Counted from the stretch's first letter, positions 25,415 to 35,573 are shown. The stretch: DNA of 64,000 nt from Cohaesibacter haloalkalitolerans (GCF_003574655.1 NZ_QNUM01000006.1:310001-374000); one strand, 5' to 3'. The notes: generated from the letters alone by a model not told the origin. Made by a program: numbers and translations.

Positions 25415-27178
25415 CTAGCCCCAGACTGCGAGGCTGACGATGCCTCCCACGAGGATGGTGGTGAGGGTGACCGGCCAGCCGACCAGAAAGAACTCCCTGA
25501 AGCGATAGGGGCCGAGCGCATAGGCCAGCGTATTGTTGTGATGACCGAACGGCGTGAGGAAATCACATGACGCGCCTATGGCCACGGCCATCAGTAACAG
25601 CGACGGCGGCACGTCTGCCGTCCGGGACAGCTCGATGGCAAGCGGCGCCAGCAGCACGGCGGTCGTCGCATTGTTGACGAAGGGTGTGATGAGCACCGCA
25701 AGCCCCAGCATGAAGAAGGCCAGCAAGGCGGCAGACGAGCCCGGCAGCAATCCGAGCAGCCCATGGGCCAAAGCCGTCGCCGCGCCGGTGCTCTCGACCG
25801 CGCCGCCAAGGGGCAGCATCGCAACCAGCAACAGGATGATGGGCCAGTTCAGCCGCGACAGCGCTTCTCTCAGATCCAGCGCTCCGGTCAGCAGATAGCA
25901 GACCAGCACCAGCCCGTAGGCGATTTCAGGCGGGATGCCGCCAAAGGCTGCGGCCAGCAAGCCGCCAATGAAGAAGACAAGAGCAGGGATGCTGCGCTGG
26001 AAGGTGGCAAAGCTGGTTCCGCTGGTTGCCACCTCGACAAGCCCCGTGTTGGTGATCGCATCGTGCACGGCCTGCCCCTCGCCCTCAAGATGCAGGATAT
26101 CGCCGACCGACAGGCGGAATTCGTCCAGCCCGCCTTCCAGCCGCGGCGATTGGGTGGACACCCCGATCACCCGCACAGCCTGCTCGGGAAATTCGGAAAT
26201 GTTGCCAAGGACCGTTCCCTGCAAGACGCTGTAGGGCAAGACTACCGCCTGCGCCTTGATGACGTCTGACCCAGGCGCACTGGCATGTCTCATATGGAGG
26301 GAGCGGGCTGGTATCAGTTGCCCCTCGGCAAAGGCCTCGCCGAGCAATGTGCCATCGGCGACGAGCAGAATGCGGTCATCGGCTAAGAGCGGAGTATCTG
26401 GACGCAGGGGAAACAGCCGCCGCCCCTGCCGCTCGACACTCGAAATGACGCCGCCGGTCATGGTCTCGATTGTCTCCGGCGTGGCTCCCCCCTTGCTGGC
26501 AAGGGGGGCGAAGACTTCAGTTGCCACCATCTGGCCGACGAAATTGTCCTCCTCTCCGTCAATTTCGCTGTAGCCGCCGAGCTTGCGGGGTGCCCACCAG
26601 CCAACCACCAGAAGACCGGCGGCGGCAATGGCCAGCCCCGTGGGCAGGAAGTCGAGAAAGGCAAAGCCGGTGCCGGTAGCACTCTCCAGTGCCTGACTGA
26701 CCACCAGATTGGGAGGCGTACCCACCACGGTGCCCATGCCGCCGATGAGGGTCGCAAAGGCAAGCGGCATCACCAGCAGGCGCTGGTCCAGATGCATTCG
26801 GCGGCTGAGCGAGAAGACGACCGGCAGCATCAGCGAGAAGGCACCGATGTTGTTCATCACCATCGACAGGGCAGCGCCTGTCGCGCAGACAGCCAGAATG
26901 ATGCCGCCTCTGGTGCGGAAATGACGGCTCAGAAAGCGACCCACCCCGTCAAACAGGCGGCTTGTCTGAAGCACCTGGACGATGAGCAGGATTTCAAGCA
27001 CCGTGATGACTGCCGGATTGGCGAGCCCGGAAAAGGCCCGGTCAAACGGCACCAGCCCGAGCAGAACACCCGCAGCAAGCCCCGCGCAGGCCATAAGCTC
27101 GATGCGAAACCGATCCATCGCAAACAGCACGAGCAGACAAATGAGCAGTCCGAGAATGAGAAGCTGATCGACAGACAC
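25415..27178 (-). CDS. SLC13/DASS-type anion permease with two TrkA-C domains
   Basis: 587-aa membrane transporter. The N-terminal membrane half contains NNIGAFSLMLP and GGMGTVVGTPPNLVVS; the C-terminal half has FVNNATTAVLLAPLA and the PFGHHNN loop. Two soluble TrkA-C (RCK_C) modules lie between them, around 205-285 and 305-385, each with a VxLxxxD..L pattern. This layout matches low-affinity sulfate permeases such as the algal SAC1-like/SLT group. Located directly downstream of cysA on the same strand, it is very likely a sulfate or related oxyanion carrier. The predicted start is GTG, with a weak RBS, so the exact start is uncertain. Confidence 0.85.
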   Translation of the reverse strand: MSVDQLLILGLLICLLVLFAMDRFRIELMACAGLAAGVLLGLVPFDRAFSGLANPAVITVLEILLIVQVLQTSRLFDGVGRFLSRHFRTRGGIILAVCATGAALSMVMNNIGAFSLMLPVVFSLSRRMHLDQRLLVMPLAFATLIGGMGTVVGTPPNLVVSQALESATGTGFAFLDFLPTGLAIAAAGLLVVGWWAPRKLGGYSEIDGEEDNFVGQMVATEVFAPLASKGGATPETIETMTGGVISSVERQGRRLFPLRPDTPLLADDRILLVADGTLLGEAFAEGQLIPARSLHMRHASAPGSDVIKAQAVVLPYSVLQGTVLGNISEFPEQAVRVIGVSTQSPRLEGGLDEFRLSVGDILHLEGEGQAVHDAITNTGLVEVATSGTSFATFQRSIPALVFFIGGLLAAAFGGIPPEIAYGLVLVCYLLTGALDLREALSRLNWPIILLLVAMLPLGGAVESTGAATALAHGLLGLLPGSSAALLAFFMLGLAVLITPFVNNATTAVLLAPLAIELSRTADVPPSLLLMAVAIGASCDFLTPFGHHNNTLAYALGPYRFREFFLVGWPVTLTTILVGGIVSLAVWG

Positions 27179-27198
27179 CTTCGTTGCAACTTTCCTAT

Positions 27199-27237
27199 CG
27201 ACATGCCCGGGAGAGAAGAGCGTTCGGGCATGTCGAG
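27199..27237 (-). terminator. intercistronic hairpin between cysA and the permease gene
   Basis: TCGACATGCCCG (27199-27210) and CGGGCATGTCGA (27226-27237) are perfect 12-bp inverted arms around a 15-base loop. There is no U-tract on the minus strand, so it may be an mRNA-stabilising or partial termination structure rather than a full terminator. Confidence 0.6.
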
Positions 27238-27267
27238 TTTAATGGATTGGCAGCGAAAGTTCGAGCC

Positions 27268-28401
27268 CTATGAAACCGAAGGTTCATAGTGTCGCAGAGT
27301 ACCCCCCGCCGCCGACCGCGGAAAGACGAGCTTGGCCCCGACAGTTTCCGGGCGGGCCTGCTCCTTGTCGCCCGTCGGGAACAGGGTCCAGACCTTTGGC
27401 CGGAAGAAGACAACCTGTTTCTGGGCAACGGGGTGCTCAAGCGGCACGTCGATCTCCACATGGCGGTTGGACTGCCCGACCGACAGCTCCAGACGGCGGG
27501 TCCCGGCCAACCGTCGGCTGCCGATCACCCGGGCCGCAAGGCACCGGCTGCCCTCCGGGGCGATCTCGACCTGATGTGGACGGAAGAACAACAGCCCTGA
27601 CCCTGCTCTGTCACTGGCAAGGCCGGTCGGACAATCGTCAAACCAGATCTGGCCATTCTCCACCCGCACCGGCAGTTCGGACGATTCCCCAATAAAGCGG
27701 TGCACAAATGGCACTGCGGGGTGATCATAGACCTCGTCCGGGGTGCCGATCTGTACGATCTGGCCCTCATTCATCACCACCACCCGGTTGGCCAGTTCCA
27801 GCGCCTCTTCCTGATCATGGGTGACAAACAGGGTGGTGTAATGGGTCCGCTCGTGGATTTCGAGCAGCCAGTGGCGCAGGTCTTTGCGCACTTGTGCGTC
27901 CAGCGCCCCGAAGGGCTCGTCAAGCAGCAGCACCTTGGGCTCGATGGCCATGGCACGGGCAAGGGCGACGCGTTGGCGCTGACCGCCGGATAATTGCTGC
28001 GGGTAGCGGCCTTCAAGGCCGGAAAGCTGGACAAGGGAGATCAGATCCAATGCTCGCCTCTCGATCTCCTGTTTCGAAGGGCGGCTGTGGCGGGGCCTGA
28101 TGGTCAGGCCAAAGGCCACATTTTCCAAAACGGTCATGTGTCGGAACAGGGCATAATGCTGGAAGACAAAACCGACCTGCCGTTCCTGAACGCTTCTGCG
28201 CGAGGCCTCCTCGTCGCCAAAGAACACCGCACCGGCTGAAGGAGTTTCCAGCCCGGCGATCAGCCGCAACAGTGTGGTCTTGCCCGAGCCGGACGGGCCG
28301 AGCAGGGCAACCAGTTCCCCGGTCTCGATGGAAAGGGACACGTCTCTCAGAGCAGCCGTGGCGCCAAACGCCTTGCTCACATTTTGAATTCCAAGATCCA
28401 T
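27268..28401 (-). CDS. cysA: sulfate/thiosulfate ABC transporter ATP-binding protein
   Basis: 377-aa ATPase energising sulfate import. It has Walker [13 protein letters not shown]-loop VFQHYALF, signature [14 protein letters not shown], Walker [13 protein letters not shown] and H-loop [11 protein letters not shown]-terminal TOBE-like regulatory region (about 240-377) is present, as in CysA. GAGGAGG lies nine bases before the ATG. It is the last ABC gene of the cysP-T-W-A operon, 39 bp after cysW, and precedes the SLC13-type permease. Related spermidine or molybdate ATPases are similar, but the neighbours identify sulfate. Confidence 0.93.
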   Translation of the reverse strand: MDLGIQNVSKAFGATAALRDVSLSIETGELVALLGPSGSGKTTLLRLIAGLETPSAGAVFFGDEEASRRSVQERQVGFVFQHYALFRHMTVLENVAFGLTIRPRHSRPSKQEIERRALDLISLVQLSGLEGRYPQQLSGGQRQRVALARAMAIEPKVLLLDEPFGALDAQVRKDLRHWLLEIHERTHYTTLFVTHDQEEALELANRVVVMNEGQIVQIGTPDEVYDHPAVPFVHRFIGESSELPVRVENGQIWFDDCPTGLASDRAGSGLLFFRPHQVEIAPEGSRCLAARVIGSRRLAGTRRLELSVGQSNRHVEIDVPLEHPVAQKQVVFFRPKVWTLFPTGDKEQARPETVGAKLVFPRSAAGGTLRHYEPSVS

Positions 28402-28440
28402 GACAGACCTCCTCTCGCAATGCCTTGAGGCAGTTGGTGA

Positions 28441-29277
28441 TCAATCGGCAAACCGAAGCTCGATTGCTGTTTTCAGAACAAGGGTGACAAGAGCGAGCCC
28501 CACCAGCAGCGAGGCTACGGCAAAGGCGGCCGCAAAGTTGTATTCGTTGTAGAGAATTTCGATATGCAGCGGCATGGTGTCGGTGAGGCCGCGAATATGG
28601 CCGGAGACAACGGAAACCGCCCCGAATTCCCCCATGGCGCGGGCGTTGCAGAGCAGAACACCATAGAGCAGGCCCCAGCGGATGTTGGGCAGCGTGACAT
28701 GGCGGAAGGTCTGCCAGCCGCTCGCCCCGAGACTGAGCGCAGCCTCTTCATCACTTGTGCCCTGATCCTGCATCACCGGAATGAGCTCGCGCGCAACGAA
28801 GGGGAAGGTCACGAAGATGGTGGCCAACACGATTCCCGGCACCGCAAACAGGATCTCAATGCCATAGCTCTTCAGCCATGGCCCCAGCAGTGACCCCGAC
28901 CCGAACAGCAGCACATAGACCAGCCCGGAAATGACCGGCGAAACAGAGAACGGCAGGTCGATGAGCGTGATGAGGAAGGCCTTGCCGCGAAACTCGAACT
29001 TGGCAATCGCCCATGCGGCGGCAATGCCGAACACCATGTTGAGCGGCACTGAAATGGCCGCGACAAGCAGCGTCAGGCGGATGGCCGCCAGAGCATCCGG
29101 CTCGATGATTGCTTCCCACCAGGCCCCGACGCCATTGCGGAAGGCTTCGGAGAAGACCGCAAACAGCGGCAGGAACAGGAAGAAGGCCAGAAACAGCAGC
29201 GCAACCGCTATGAGCCAGCGCTGGACAGTTGGCGTCTCGGTGAGGGCCGAGCGCAGCATGATGGCATGATCGGTCAT
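28441..29277 (-). CDS. cysW: sulfate ABC transporter permease CysW
   Basis: 278-aa inner-membrane permease with about six membrane segments. The cytoplasmic EAA loop is [23 protein letters not shown], read here as [11 protein letters not shown] followed by [10 protein letters not shown], the contact site for CysA. LMVFG-like and [16 protein letters not shown] segments are typical of CysW. Its ATG overlaps the cysT stop by 4 bp (ATGA). It pairs with CysT to form the channel. Confidence 0.94.
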   Translation of the reverse strand: MTDHAIMLRSALTETPTVQRWLIAVALLFLAFFLFLPLFAVFSEAFRNGVGAWWEAIIEPDALAAIRLTLLVAAISVPLNMVFGIAAAWAIAKFEFRGKAFLITLIDLPFSVSPVISGLVYVLLFGSGSLLGPWLKSYGIEILFAVPGIVLATIFVTFPFVARELIPVMQDQGTSDEEAALSLGASGWQTFRHVTLPNIRWGLLYGVLLCNARAMGEFGAVSVVSGHIRGLTDTMPLHIEILYNEYNFAAAFAVASLLVGLALVTLVLKTAIELRFAD

Positions 29278-30128
29278 GATCCGTATCTCCTTCGGCTCCA
29301 GCTCTGGATGAGGTTGATCAGCAGCAGCATCAGGAACGAGATCGACAACATGACCACACCCACGGCGGTGGCGGCGGCATAGTTGAATTCCTCAAGCCGG
29401 ATGACGATCAGCAGCGGCGCAATCTCCGAGAAATAGGGAATGTTGCCGGCGATGAAGATCACCGAGCCATATTCGCCGATGCCCCGGGCCAGCGCCATGG
29501 CAAAGCCGGTGAGAATGGCCGGGAGCAAGCCGGGCAGCAGCACCCGCACCACGATCTTCAGCCGGGAGGCGCCGAGGGTCGCAGCCGCTTCTTCCACTTC
29601 CCGGTCCACATCAGCCAGCACTGGCTGAACCGTGCGCACGATGAATGGCAGGCCGACGAAGACGAGAGCGACCACGATCCCTGCGGGGGTGAAGGCAACC
29701 TTGAAACCCAACCCGGCAAGCTGCGCCCCGATGATGCCGTTCGGGGCATAGAGCGTGGCCAGCGCAATGCCAGCCACAGCGGTTGGCAGGGCAAAGGGCA
29801 GATCGACCACTGCATCGACAATCCGGCGACCCGGGAAGCGATAGCGCACCAGCACCCAGGCCACCACCAGCCCGAAGACCGAATTGATGAGGGCCGCCAG
29901 CAGGGCACTGCCAAAGCTGACCTTGAGGGCCGACAGGGTGCGCGGGTCGCTGGCCAGTGACCAGAAATCCTGCCAGCCGAGGGTTGATGAGCGCCAGACC
30001 AGTCCCGAAAGCGGGATCAGGATGACCAGCGAGAGATAGCAGACCGCAAAGCCGAATGTCAGCCCAAAGCCCGGGATTACGCCCGGCTCGCGGAAGCGCC
30101 ATCTGCTACTGCTAACAGCGGCAGTCAT
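29274..30128 (-). CDS. cysT: sulfate ABC transporter permease CysT
   Basis: 284-aa inner-membrane permease (also called CysU). I chose the ATG at 30128, one base after the cysP stop (TGAcATG), rather than a longer in-frame start inside cysP. The EAA motif region [14 protein letters not shown] and the [16 protein letters not shown] block identify the CysT branch. It has about six membrane segments, beginning with [13 protein letters not shown]. It is the second gene of the operon and is translationally coupled to both neighbours. Confidence 0.93.
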   Translation of the reverse strand: MTAAVSSSRWRFREPGVIPGFGLTFGFAVCYLSLVILIPLSGLVWRSSTLGWQDFWSLASDPRTLSALKVSFGSALLAALINSVFGLVVAWVLVRYRFPGRRIVDAVVDLPFALPTAVAGIALATLYAPNGIIGAQLAGLGFKVAFTPAGIVVALVFVGLPFIVRTVQPVLADVDREVEEAAATLGASRLKIVVRVLLPGLLPAILTGFAMALARGIGEYGSVIFIAGNIPYFSEIAPLLIVIRLEEFNYAAATAVGVVMLSISFLMLLLINLIQSWSRRRYGS

Positions 30129-30129
30129 G

Positions 30130-31146
30130 TCAGTGCCCCGGTGTATAGATCTGATCGAAAATGCCACCGTCCCCGAAGAAGTCCGGTTGCGCCTTTTTCC
30201 AGCCGCCGAAATCATCAACGGTGACCAGCGTCAGGTCGGAGAAGCGTTTCATGTCCTCCTTGTCGGCAAGGTCGGGCTTGTAGGGGCGATAATAGTGTTT
30301 GGCAGCAAGGCGCTGGCCTTCGGCGCTGTAGAGCGCATCGAGATAGGCGCGGGCCAGAGCGCTTGTACCCTTGGCCTCCGCGTTGCCCTCAACCATCGCG
30401 ACAGGTGGCTCGGCCTTGATGGAAATGGAGGGAGCCACGATCTCGAAGGAATCCGGCCCCAGTTCCTCCAGCGCCAGAAAGGCTTCATTCTCCCATGCCA
30501 GCAGTACATCGCCGATGCCGCGACGGACAAAGGTGGTTGTGGCACCGCGGGCACCGGTGTCCAGAACCGGCACATGGGCAAACAGGTCCGAAACATAGGT
30601 GCGGACCTTTGCGTCGTCGCCGTTATAGGTATGCTCCGCCCATGCCCAGGCAGCCAGGAAATTCCAGCGGGCACCACCGGAGGTCTTCGGATTGGGCGTG
30701 ATCACCTCGACGCCATCGCGCACGAGGTCAGCCCAGTCGAAAATACCCTTTGGGTTGCCTTTGCGAACCAGAAAGACGATGGTGGATGTATAGGGAGCGC
30801 TGTTGTTGGGCAGCTGTTCGCGCCAGTTGGTGGCGATCTTGCCCGTCTTTTCAGCGATTGCGTTGATGTCGGCTTCCAGCGCGAGGGTCACGACATCCGC
30901 TTCCAGCCCGTCAATCACGGACCGTGCCTGCTTGCCGGAGCCGCCATGCGACATGCGAATGGTGACGCGGTCGCCGGTGTTGGCCTTCCAGCTTTCAGAG
31001 AAATACTGGTTGAATTCCTTGTACAGCTCTCGGGTCGGATCATAACTGACGTTGAGCAGCATGATATCCTTGGCGGCTACCGGGGCGGCGAAGCCTATGG
31101 TCATGGCCATTGCGGCGGCCGCGGTGATACTTCGAAGTCGTTTCAT
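30130..31146 (-). CDS. periplasmic sulfate-binding protein
   Basis: 338-aa Sbp/CysP-family receptor with a signal peptide (about 1-25, ending PVAA). Family motifs are [30 protein letters not shown] (sulfate-contacting Ser/Gly loop), [27 protein letters not shown] and LLAWENEA. It delivers sulfate to CysT/CysW. The gene leads the operon, and an inverted repeat overlapping its likely -35 element suggests direct repression by the divergently placed Rrf2 protein's site (see 31180-31209). Whether it is called sbp or cysP cannot be settled by sequence alone. Confidence 0.93.
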   Translation of the reverse strand: MKRLRSITAAAAMAMTIGFAAPVAAKDIMLLNVSYDPTRELYKEFNQYFSESWKANTGDRVTIRMSHGGSGKQARSVIDGLEADVVTLALEADINAIAEKTGKIATNWREQLPNNSAPYTSTIVFLVRKGNPKGIFDWADLVRDGVEVITPNPKTSGGARWNFLAAWAWAEHTYNGDDAKVRTYVSDLFAHVPVLDTGARGATTTFVRRGIGDVLLAWENEAFLALEELGPDSFEIVAPSISIKAEPPVAMVEGNAEAKGTSALARAYLDALYSAEGQRLAAKHYYRPYKPDLADKEDMKRFSDLTLVTVDDFGGWKKAQPDFFGDGGIFDQIYTPGH

Positions 31147-31179
31147 GCTCGGTCCTCCCCTTAGGATGTTTAATACCTT

Positions 31180-31209
31180 AATCTCTATCTATTTGGTAGA
31201 GATTGTCAA
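31180..31209 (-). promoter_or_regulatory. operator overlapping the cysP promoter
   Basis: AATCTCTA (31180-31187) and TAGAGATT (31197-31204) are perfect 8-bp inverted arms with a 9-base spacer. On the minus strand a consensus -35 TTGACA (plus-strand 31204-31209) abuts the repeat, and a possible -10 lies within its left arm. Rrf2 regulators bind dyads of this size, so the gene at 31237 is the obvious candidate. Confidence 0.6.
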
Positions 31210-31236
31210 GATAATTGTCCGAGGGTAGAAAAACCG

Positions 31237-31680
31237 TCATGCAGTCAAGGGGATACCTTCATAGTCGGGAGAGGCGATAGCGTCGGCAATGGTTGTCTTG
31301 TCAAGGATTTCACGGGTCGCATCGGCAACCCTGGCAAAGACCTGACGGATTTCGCAGGAGTTCTCGTCGTCGCAGCCGTCGCATTTGCGATAGGCCATCT
31401 TGCTCAGGCAGGGCAGCGGCGCAATCGGGCCGTCGACAATGCGCAGCACTTCGCCAAAGGTGATTTCGTCGGCGGATTTCAGCAGCAGATATCCGCCCAT
31501 CTTCCCCCGTCGGCTTTGCACGATGCCATGGCGCTTGAGGTCGAGCAGGATCTGTTCAAGGAATTTCTTCGGGATATTCTGTCCACTTGCGATGTCCGAG
31601 ATCAGGGAAATCTCCTCGTCTTCGGACCGGGCAAGAGCGATCAGGGCTCTGAAGGCATATTGGGCTTTTTGCGATATCAT
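31237..31680 (-). CDS. Rrf2-family regulator with four cysteines
   Basis: 147 aa from ATG 31680 (AGGAG ten bases upstream; a GTG six bases earlier is possible). The N-terminal winged HTH (about 1-80) has SQKAQYAFRALIALA and IPKKFLEQILLDLKR, typical of Rrf2. Cys91, Cys100, Cys103 and Cys109 (CLSKMAYRKCDGCDDENSC) resemble the iron-sulfur ligand cluster of IscR-type members, though with four cysteines and different spacing. It is upstream of, and on the same strand as, the sulfate operon, only 90 bp from cysP, with an operator between. It probably represses sulfate uptake in response to sulfur or cluster status, similar in logic to CymR or IscR. Confidence 0.88.
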   Translation of the reverse strand: MISQKAQYAFRALIALARSEDEEISLISDIASGQNIPKKFLEQILLDLKRHGIVQSRRGKMGGYLLLKSADEITFGEVLRIVDGPIAPLPCLSKMAYRKCDGCDDENSCEIRQVFARVADATREILDKTTIADAIASPDYEGIPLTA

Positions 31681-32030
31681 GATCACGATGCTCCTGCGGG
31701 CTCAACTCTCCGGACAGGCCTATCACGCCCGCGTTCGGAAAGGTAGCGCTTCAATCTGCTTAAATCTATCTGGTAAGTCGTGTTTCATGTCAATTTTCAT
31801 GTCAATGGGGCAAAAAAGCGTGCGATCCATTGAAAAAATGCAGCAGGCCGGCCCTTTTCGGTTCAATCCGCAAGGTCTGACAGTGTGGCTACGTTGTTCG
31901 TTGCGTTCCATGTCATCCAAAATCCCAACTTGTGTGACAGACAGATGGGGCCATAATGGGCCGCATAACAGGGCATCCCTCATGCCGACCCGTTTCAAAC
32001 CATCCATTCCCTTGCAAAGGAAAACCAATC
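31681..32030. other. intergenic region, no gene seen
   Basis: This 350-bp gap separates the divergent Rrf2 and SDR genes. ORFs overlapping it are shadows of the Rrf2 gene or lack start signals. It presumably holds the two promoters, but I see no clear operator. Confidence 0.4.
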
Positions 32031-32873
32031 ATGTCGCATCCTGCTGTTGTTAAAGGAAATGTCGCAGTTGTTACTGGCGGGGCGAGTGGCATCGGTCTCG
32101 CTGCCGCCCATCATTTTGGTGCCGCCGGAATGAAAGTGGTGATCGCCGATCTGCCCGGCGAGAAGCTGTACGAGGCAGAGGAAATCCTCAAGGCTGTGGG
32201 GATCAAGGCGCTGGCTGTCGCCATGGATGTCACCAAACTCGATCAGGTTCAGCATGCCAAGGAGCTGGCTGATGAAATGGGGACCGTCTCGGTTGTCATG
32301 TCCAACGCTGGCAGGGAAGGGGGCGGCGATCTGTTTGCCGGTGAGCAGGTCTGGCGCCAGACGCTGGAAACCAACTTGTGGGGCGCCATTCACATCACAC
32401 AGCAGTTTCTGCCCGACATGATGGCATCTGAAGAGGCGGGCGCCATCATCTACACCGGGTCAAAGCAGGGCATCACCCTGCCGCCGGGCGATACGGCCTA
32501 CAATGTTTCCAAGGCCGCCCTGCGCGCTTTTGCCGAGTCGGTTTCCAACCGGCTAGTCTCCGATGTCGGGGATCGGGTGACTGCCCATCTGCTCATTCCC
32601 GGTTTCACCTACACCGGCTTCACCCAGGCCAAGGGCGTTTGGGAAAAACCGGAAGGGGCCTGGACGGCTGATCAGGTTGCCGACTTCATGATGGCTGGTC
32701 TTGGGGCCGGGGATTTCTACATTCTCTGCCCGGATAACGAGGTTGACCGGGCAACCGATATCAAGCGCATGACATGGGGCATGGGGGACATCATCGAAAA
32801 CCGTCCGGCCCTGTCACGCTGGCACCCCGATCATGCTGACGCCTTCAACGCCTACATGAAGTCTGGCAAATAG
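32031..32873 (+). CDS. short-chain dehydrogenase/reductase
   Basis: 280-aa classical SDR, starting at ATG 32031 after AAAGGA. The cofactor motif is VTGGASGIGLA, with an acidic residue after beta-2 (VIADLP) that favours NAD. NAG appears as MSNAGREGG, the catalytic Ser in IYTGSKQG, and Tyr/Lys in AYNVSKAAL. The C-terminal tail (PALSRWHPDHADAFNAYM) is longer than in minimal SDRs. It lies alone between the Rrf2 gene and convergent frcR. Substrate and pathway are unknown; neither the sulfate nor the fructose genes obviously need it. Confidence 0.82.
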   Translation: MSHPAVVKGNVAVVTGGASGIGLAAAHHFGAAGMKVVIADLPGEKLYEAEEILKAVGIKALAVAMDVTKLDQVQHAKELADEMGTVSVVMSNAGREGGGDLFAGEQVWRQTLETNLWGAIHITQQFLPDMMASEEAGAIIYTGSKQGITLPPGDTAYNVSKAALRAFAESVSNRLVSDVGDRVTAHLLIPGFTYTGFTQAKGVWEKPEGAWTADQVADFMMAGLGAGDFYILCPDNEVDRATDIKRMTWGMGDIIENRPALSRWHPDHADAFNAYMKSGK

Positions 32874-32918
32874 CTACAGGCAAGAGGAATGCTCGCTTTG
32901 CCGCAAGGCCGAAGCGGG

Positions 32919-34124
32919 CTATTGCGACCGCAACAGGGTGTTCTGGTCGATCATGTGCTTTTGCGTGATGAGGCAGGCCGCCCCGCCGAGGATGCGCGCC
33001 TTGCGCCCCACATGCCCGACGTCGATCTGGGGCATGGTCACACCTTGCAGATCGCTGATTTCCATCTGATGACGGAACGCCTCGACCAGCCTCAGCTTGA
33101 TCGCCTCGGGGAAGGCGCCTTCGATGACGACCCCTTCAAAGTCGATGACCGCCAGCGCCGAAACCGTGGCATGCGCCAGATTGTGTGCCGCCTGTTCGAT
33201 CCATTCGGACAGAAACGGCTCCATCTGGCTCCAGTCGGCTGTTTCCTCATAGATAGCCAGCGGCTCGCGCTGCTGGGCCAGTAATTGATGCTCCAGCACA
33301 ACCAGTGACGCATGGTCCACCAGCCTGTTCTTGCCGTCCTTGTCTGGCACACGCATCGGCCCGAAGCCACCGGCGTTGCCCTTGCGGCCGGAAAAGACAC
33401 TGCCATTGAGCACGATACCGCCGCCAACGAAGGTGCCGATGAAGAAATAGATCCAGTCCTGCATGGTGCTGCGGGAACCGAACACCAGTTCGGCCCGACA
33501 GGCTGCGGTGGCGTCATTTTCCAGCACCACCTCCCAGGGCACCAGCGCTTCCAGCTCGGCGACAAGGTCGAATGTCCGCCAGGCATTCATCTCTTCGCGC
33601 GGGGCGTCGAACTCGCTGGTCCAGCTCCAGATCTCAAACGGCATGGCAATCCCCATGCCTGCGATATCACCGCGCTTCTGTTTGGCCGAGCGCAGCACCA
33701 CTGAGAGGTTGTCCTTGAAAAAGGCCAGCACCGATTGCGGCGTCGGATAGGCAATGATCACCCGGCGGGAAGCCTTGATCTGCCCGACAAAATCGATGAC
33801 CGCCAGTTCCATGCTCCTGCGTCCGACGGCGAGCGCGACATAGTGCCGGACCTCGGGGTTGAGATGCATCGGCGTTGACGGCTGGCCGATCCGTCCGCGG
33901 ATCGGTTCGTCGCGCAGGATGAAGCCTTCCTCCTCGAGCGTACGGAAGATGGTCGAAATGGCGTTGGGAGACAGGCCGGTTGCGCGCGTCGCCTCGGCTT
34001 TCGTTACGGCGCCCTGATCCCTGATCAGCTGCAGAACCAGCCGCTCGTTATAGCTGCGGATGGCAATCTGGTTGGAACCCTTCTGCAAGGTTTGCCGGGG
34101 TGCGTCTTGGAATGTCTTTGTCAT
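32919..34124 (-). CDS. frcR: ROK-family regulator of the fructose ABC operon
   Basis: About 401 aa from ATG 34124, a start chosen because it gives the same length as the paralogue at 1175-2383; longer in-frame starts add an unlikely 40-residue leader. The winged HTH (about 25-90, TKAEATRATGLSPNAIS) is followed by a ROK domain with NDATAACRAELVFG and FIGTFVGGGI. The kinase zinc motif CxCGxxGC is absent. The gene is divergent from frcBCAK, the same layout as frcR in Sinorhizobium meliloti, so FrcR function is assigned by family plus context. It would release its operators when a fructose-derived ligand is present. Confidence 0.87.
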   Translation of the reverse strand: MTKTFQDAPRQTLQKGSNQIAIRSYNERLVLQLIRDQGAVTKAEATRATGLSPNAISTIFRTLEEEGFILRDEPIRGRIGQPSTPMHLNPEVRHYVALAVGRRSMELAVIDFVGQIKASRRVIIAYPTPQSVLAFFKDNLSVVLRSAKQKRGDIAGMGIAMPFEIWSWTSEFDAPREEMNAWRTFDLVAELEALVPWEVVLENDATAACRAELVFGSRSTMQDWIYFFIGTFVGGGIVLNGSVFSGRKGNAGGFGPMRVPDKDGKNRLVDHASLVVLEHQLLAQQREPLAIYEETADWSQMEPFLSEWIEQAAHNLAHATVSALAVIDFEGVVIEGAFPEAIKLRLVEAFRHQMEISDLQGVTMPQIDVGHVGRKARILGGAACLITQKHMIDQNTLLRSQ

Positions 34125-34243
34125 GGGCTCGCGGATGGTTCGCAGTTCGGTCGGCCCTTCGGCGGGGCGGGGGAGGGCCTGTTTGCCGCATTTTAGAAAC
34201 CCGACCGTCACTTCGCAAGGCGCAATAGCGGTCAATGCTCCCA

Positions 34244-34273
34244 TTGTCTTATTAATTCATTAGGAAGTATTTA
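34244..34273 (+). promoter_or_regulatory. predicted frcB promoter with operator in its spacer
   Basis: TTGTCT (34244-34249) and TATTTA (34268-34273) are spaced 18 bp apart. The spacer contains ATTAATTCATTA, whose TAAT..ATTA arms form a short dyad and which shares nine bases with a palindrome near fruB. The 356-bp gap (34125-34480) holds no gene. Confidence 0.42.
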
Positions 34274-34480
34274 TTGACAGAAGTTTGCCCAAAGAGGTAC
34301 CCATAGTTGGGCGGCTCGCAAGAGGGGCCGCAGGGAGGAAGCTTCGAAGCGAGATTTCAAGATATGGACTGATTGTGCCATTCGAGGCTTTTTGCCCATG
34401 GAGGAGACTTCTGTTGTCGGGGTTGGGGGACCTTGCTCCGGACAGCGGAAGATTGAGGCAAATAGAACCCGGAGTTCACT

Positions 34481-35497
34481 ATGAAATATCTCACTACACT
34501 GGCAACGGCCGCACTGATGTCTGCTGGCCTGTCTGTTGCCGCGTCTGCTGCAGACACCTCGGTCTGCCTGATCACCAAGGACGCAACCAATCCGTTTTTC
34601 GTCAAAATGAAGGAAGGCGCTGAAGCCAAGGCCAAGGAACTGGGCGTTGAACTGCGCAGCTTTGCCGGCAAATATGACGGTGACCACGAGACCCAGGTTT
34701 CGGCTATTGAAACATGCATCGCCGCTGGCGCTGGCGGTATCCTGCTGGTTGCTACCGATTCCAAGGCCATTACCGGTCAGGTGAAAAAGGCACGCGACGC
34801 CGGTCTGGTGGTGATCGCCCTTGATACACCGCTTGACCCGATGGATGCTGCCGACATGACCTTTGCTACGGACAACTTCCTGGCCGGTCAGTTGATCGGT
34901 GAATGGGCAGCCAAAACCATTGACGATCCGGCCAAGGCTCTGATCGGTCTCATCAATATCAACGTGACCCAGCCATCTGTGGGCGTTCTGCGCAATCAGG
35001 GTTTCCTTACCGGATTCGGCATCGACATCGGCGACAAGTCCAAATGGGGTGACGAAACCGACAGCCGTATCGTCGGTCAGGAAATTGGCAACGGCAACGC
35101 TGAAGGTGGCCGCAAGGGCATGGAAAACCTGCTGGCGATCAACCCGGATATCAACGTCGTCTATACCATCAACGAACCGACCGCAGCCGGTGCCTATGAA
35201 GCTCTGAAGGCTCTGGGCAAACAGAATGACGCTATCATTGTTTCGGTCGATGGCGGTTGCCCGGGTGTTGCCAATGTGGAAGCCGGGATCATCGGCGCAA
35301 CGGCTCAGCAATATCCGCTTGATATGGCGGCAAAGGGCGTCGAAGCCATCGTGAAAGCCGTCAAGACCGGCGAAATGCCGAAGGCGACCGAAGGCAAGAG
35401 CTTCTTCGACACAGGCGTTGGCCTTGTAACCGACAAACCGGTCAAGGGTCTCAAGCAGCTGACGGTTGAAGAAGGCAAGAACCTCTGCTGGGGTTGA
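34481..35497 (+). CDS. frcB: fructose ABC transporter substrate-binding protein
   Basis: 338-aa periplasmic sugar-binding protein (peripla_BP_4 type) with a signal peptide (about 1-23, ending AASA). Motifs are [40 protein letters not shown], a VATDSKAI hinge segment, [13 protein letters not shown] and VDGGCPG. The protein ends in a Cys-Trp-Gly. Order frcR, frcB, frcC, frcA, frcK matches the Sinorhizobium fructose operon, so fructose is the expected ligand; mannose and ribose are also bound by FrcB relatives. Confidence 0.92.
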   Translation: MKYLTTLATAALMSAGLSVAASAADTSVCLITKDATNPFFVKMKEGAEAKAKELGVELRSFAGKYDGDHETQVSAIETCIAAGAGGILLVATDSKAITGQVKKARDAGLVVIALDTPLDPMDAADMTFATDNFLAGQLIGEWAAKTIDDPAKALIGLININVTQPSVGVLRNQGFLTGFGIDIGDKSKWGDETDSRIVGQEIGNGNAEGGRKGMENLLAINPDINVVYTINEPTAAGAYEALKALGKQNDAIIVSVDGGCPGVANVEAGIIGATAQQYPLDMAAKGVEAIVKAVKTGEMPKATEGKSFFDTGVGLVTDKPVKGLKQLTVEEGKNLCWG

Positions 35498-35573
35498 TAG
35501 CTTCCCGAAGTGTCCAACGCGGAACGCCCGTGGCGGCGTTCCGCTCCCCTGTTTCCATTAGGAATGCGATCTC

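Noticed and set aside
30127-31164. 345-codon plus-strand ORF over cysP
   Set aside because: Antisense shadow of the sulfate-binding protein gene.
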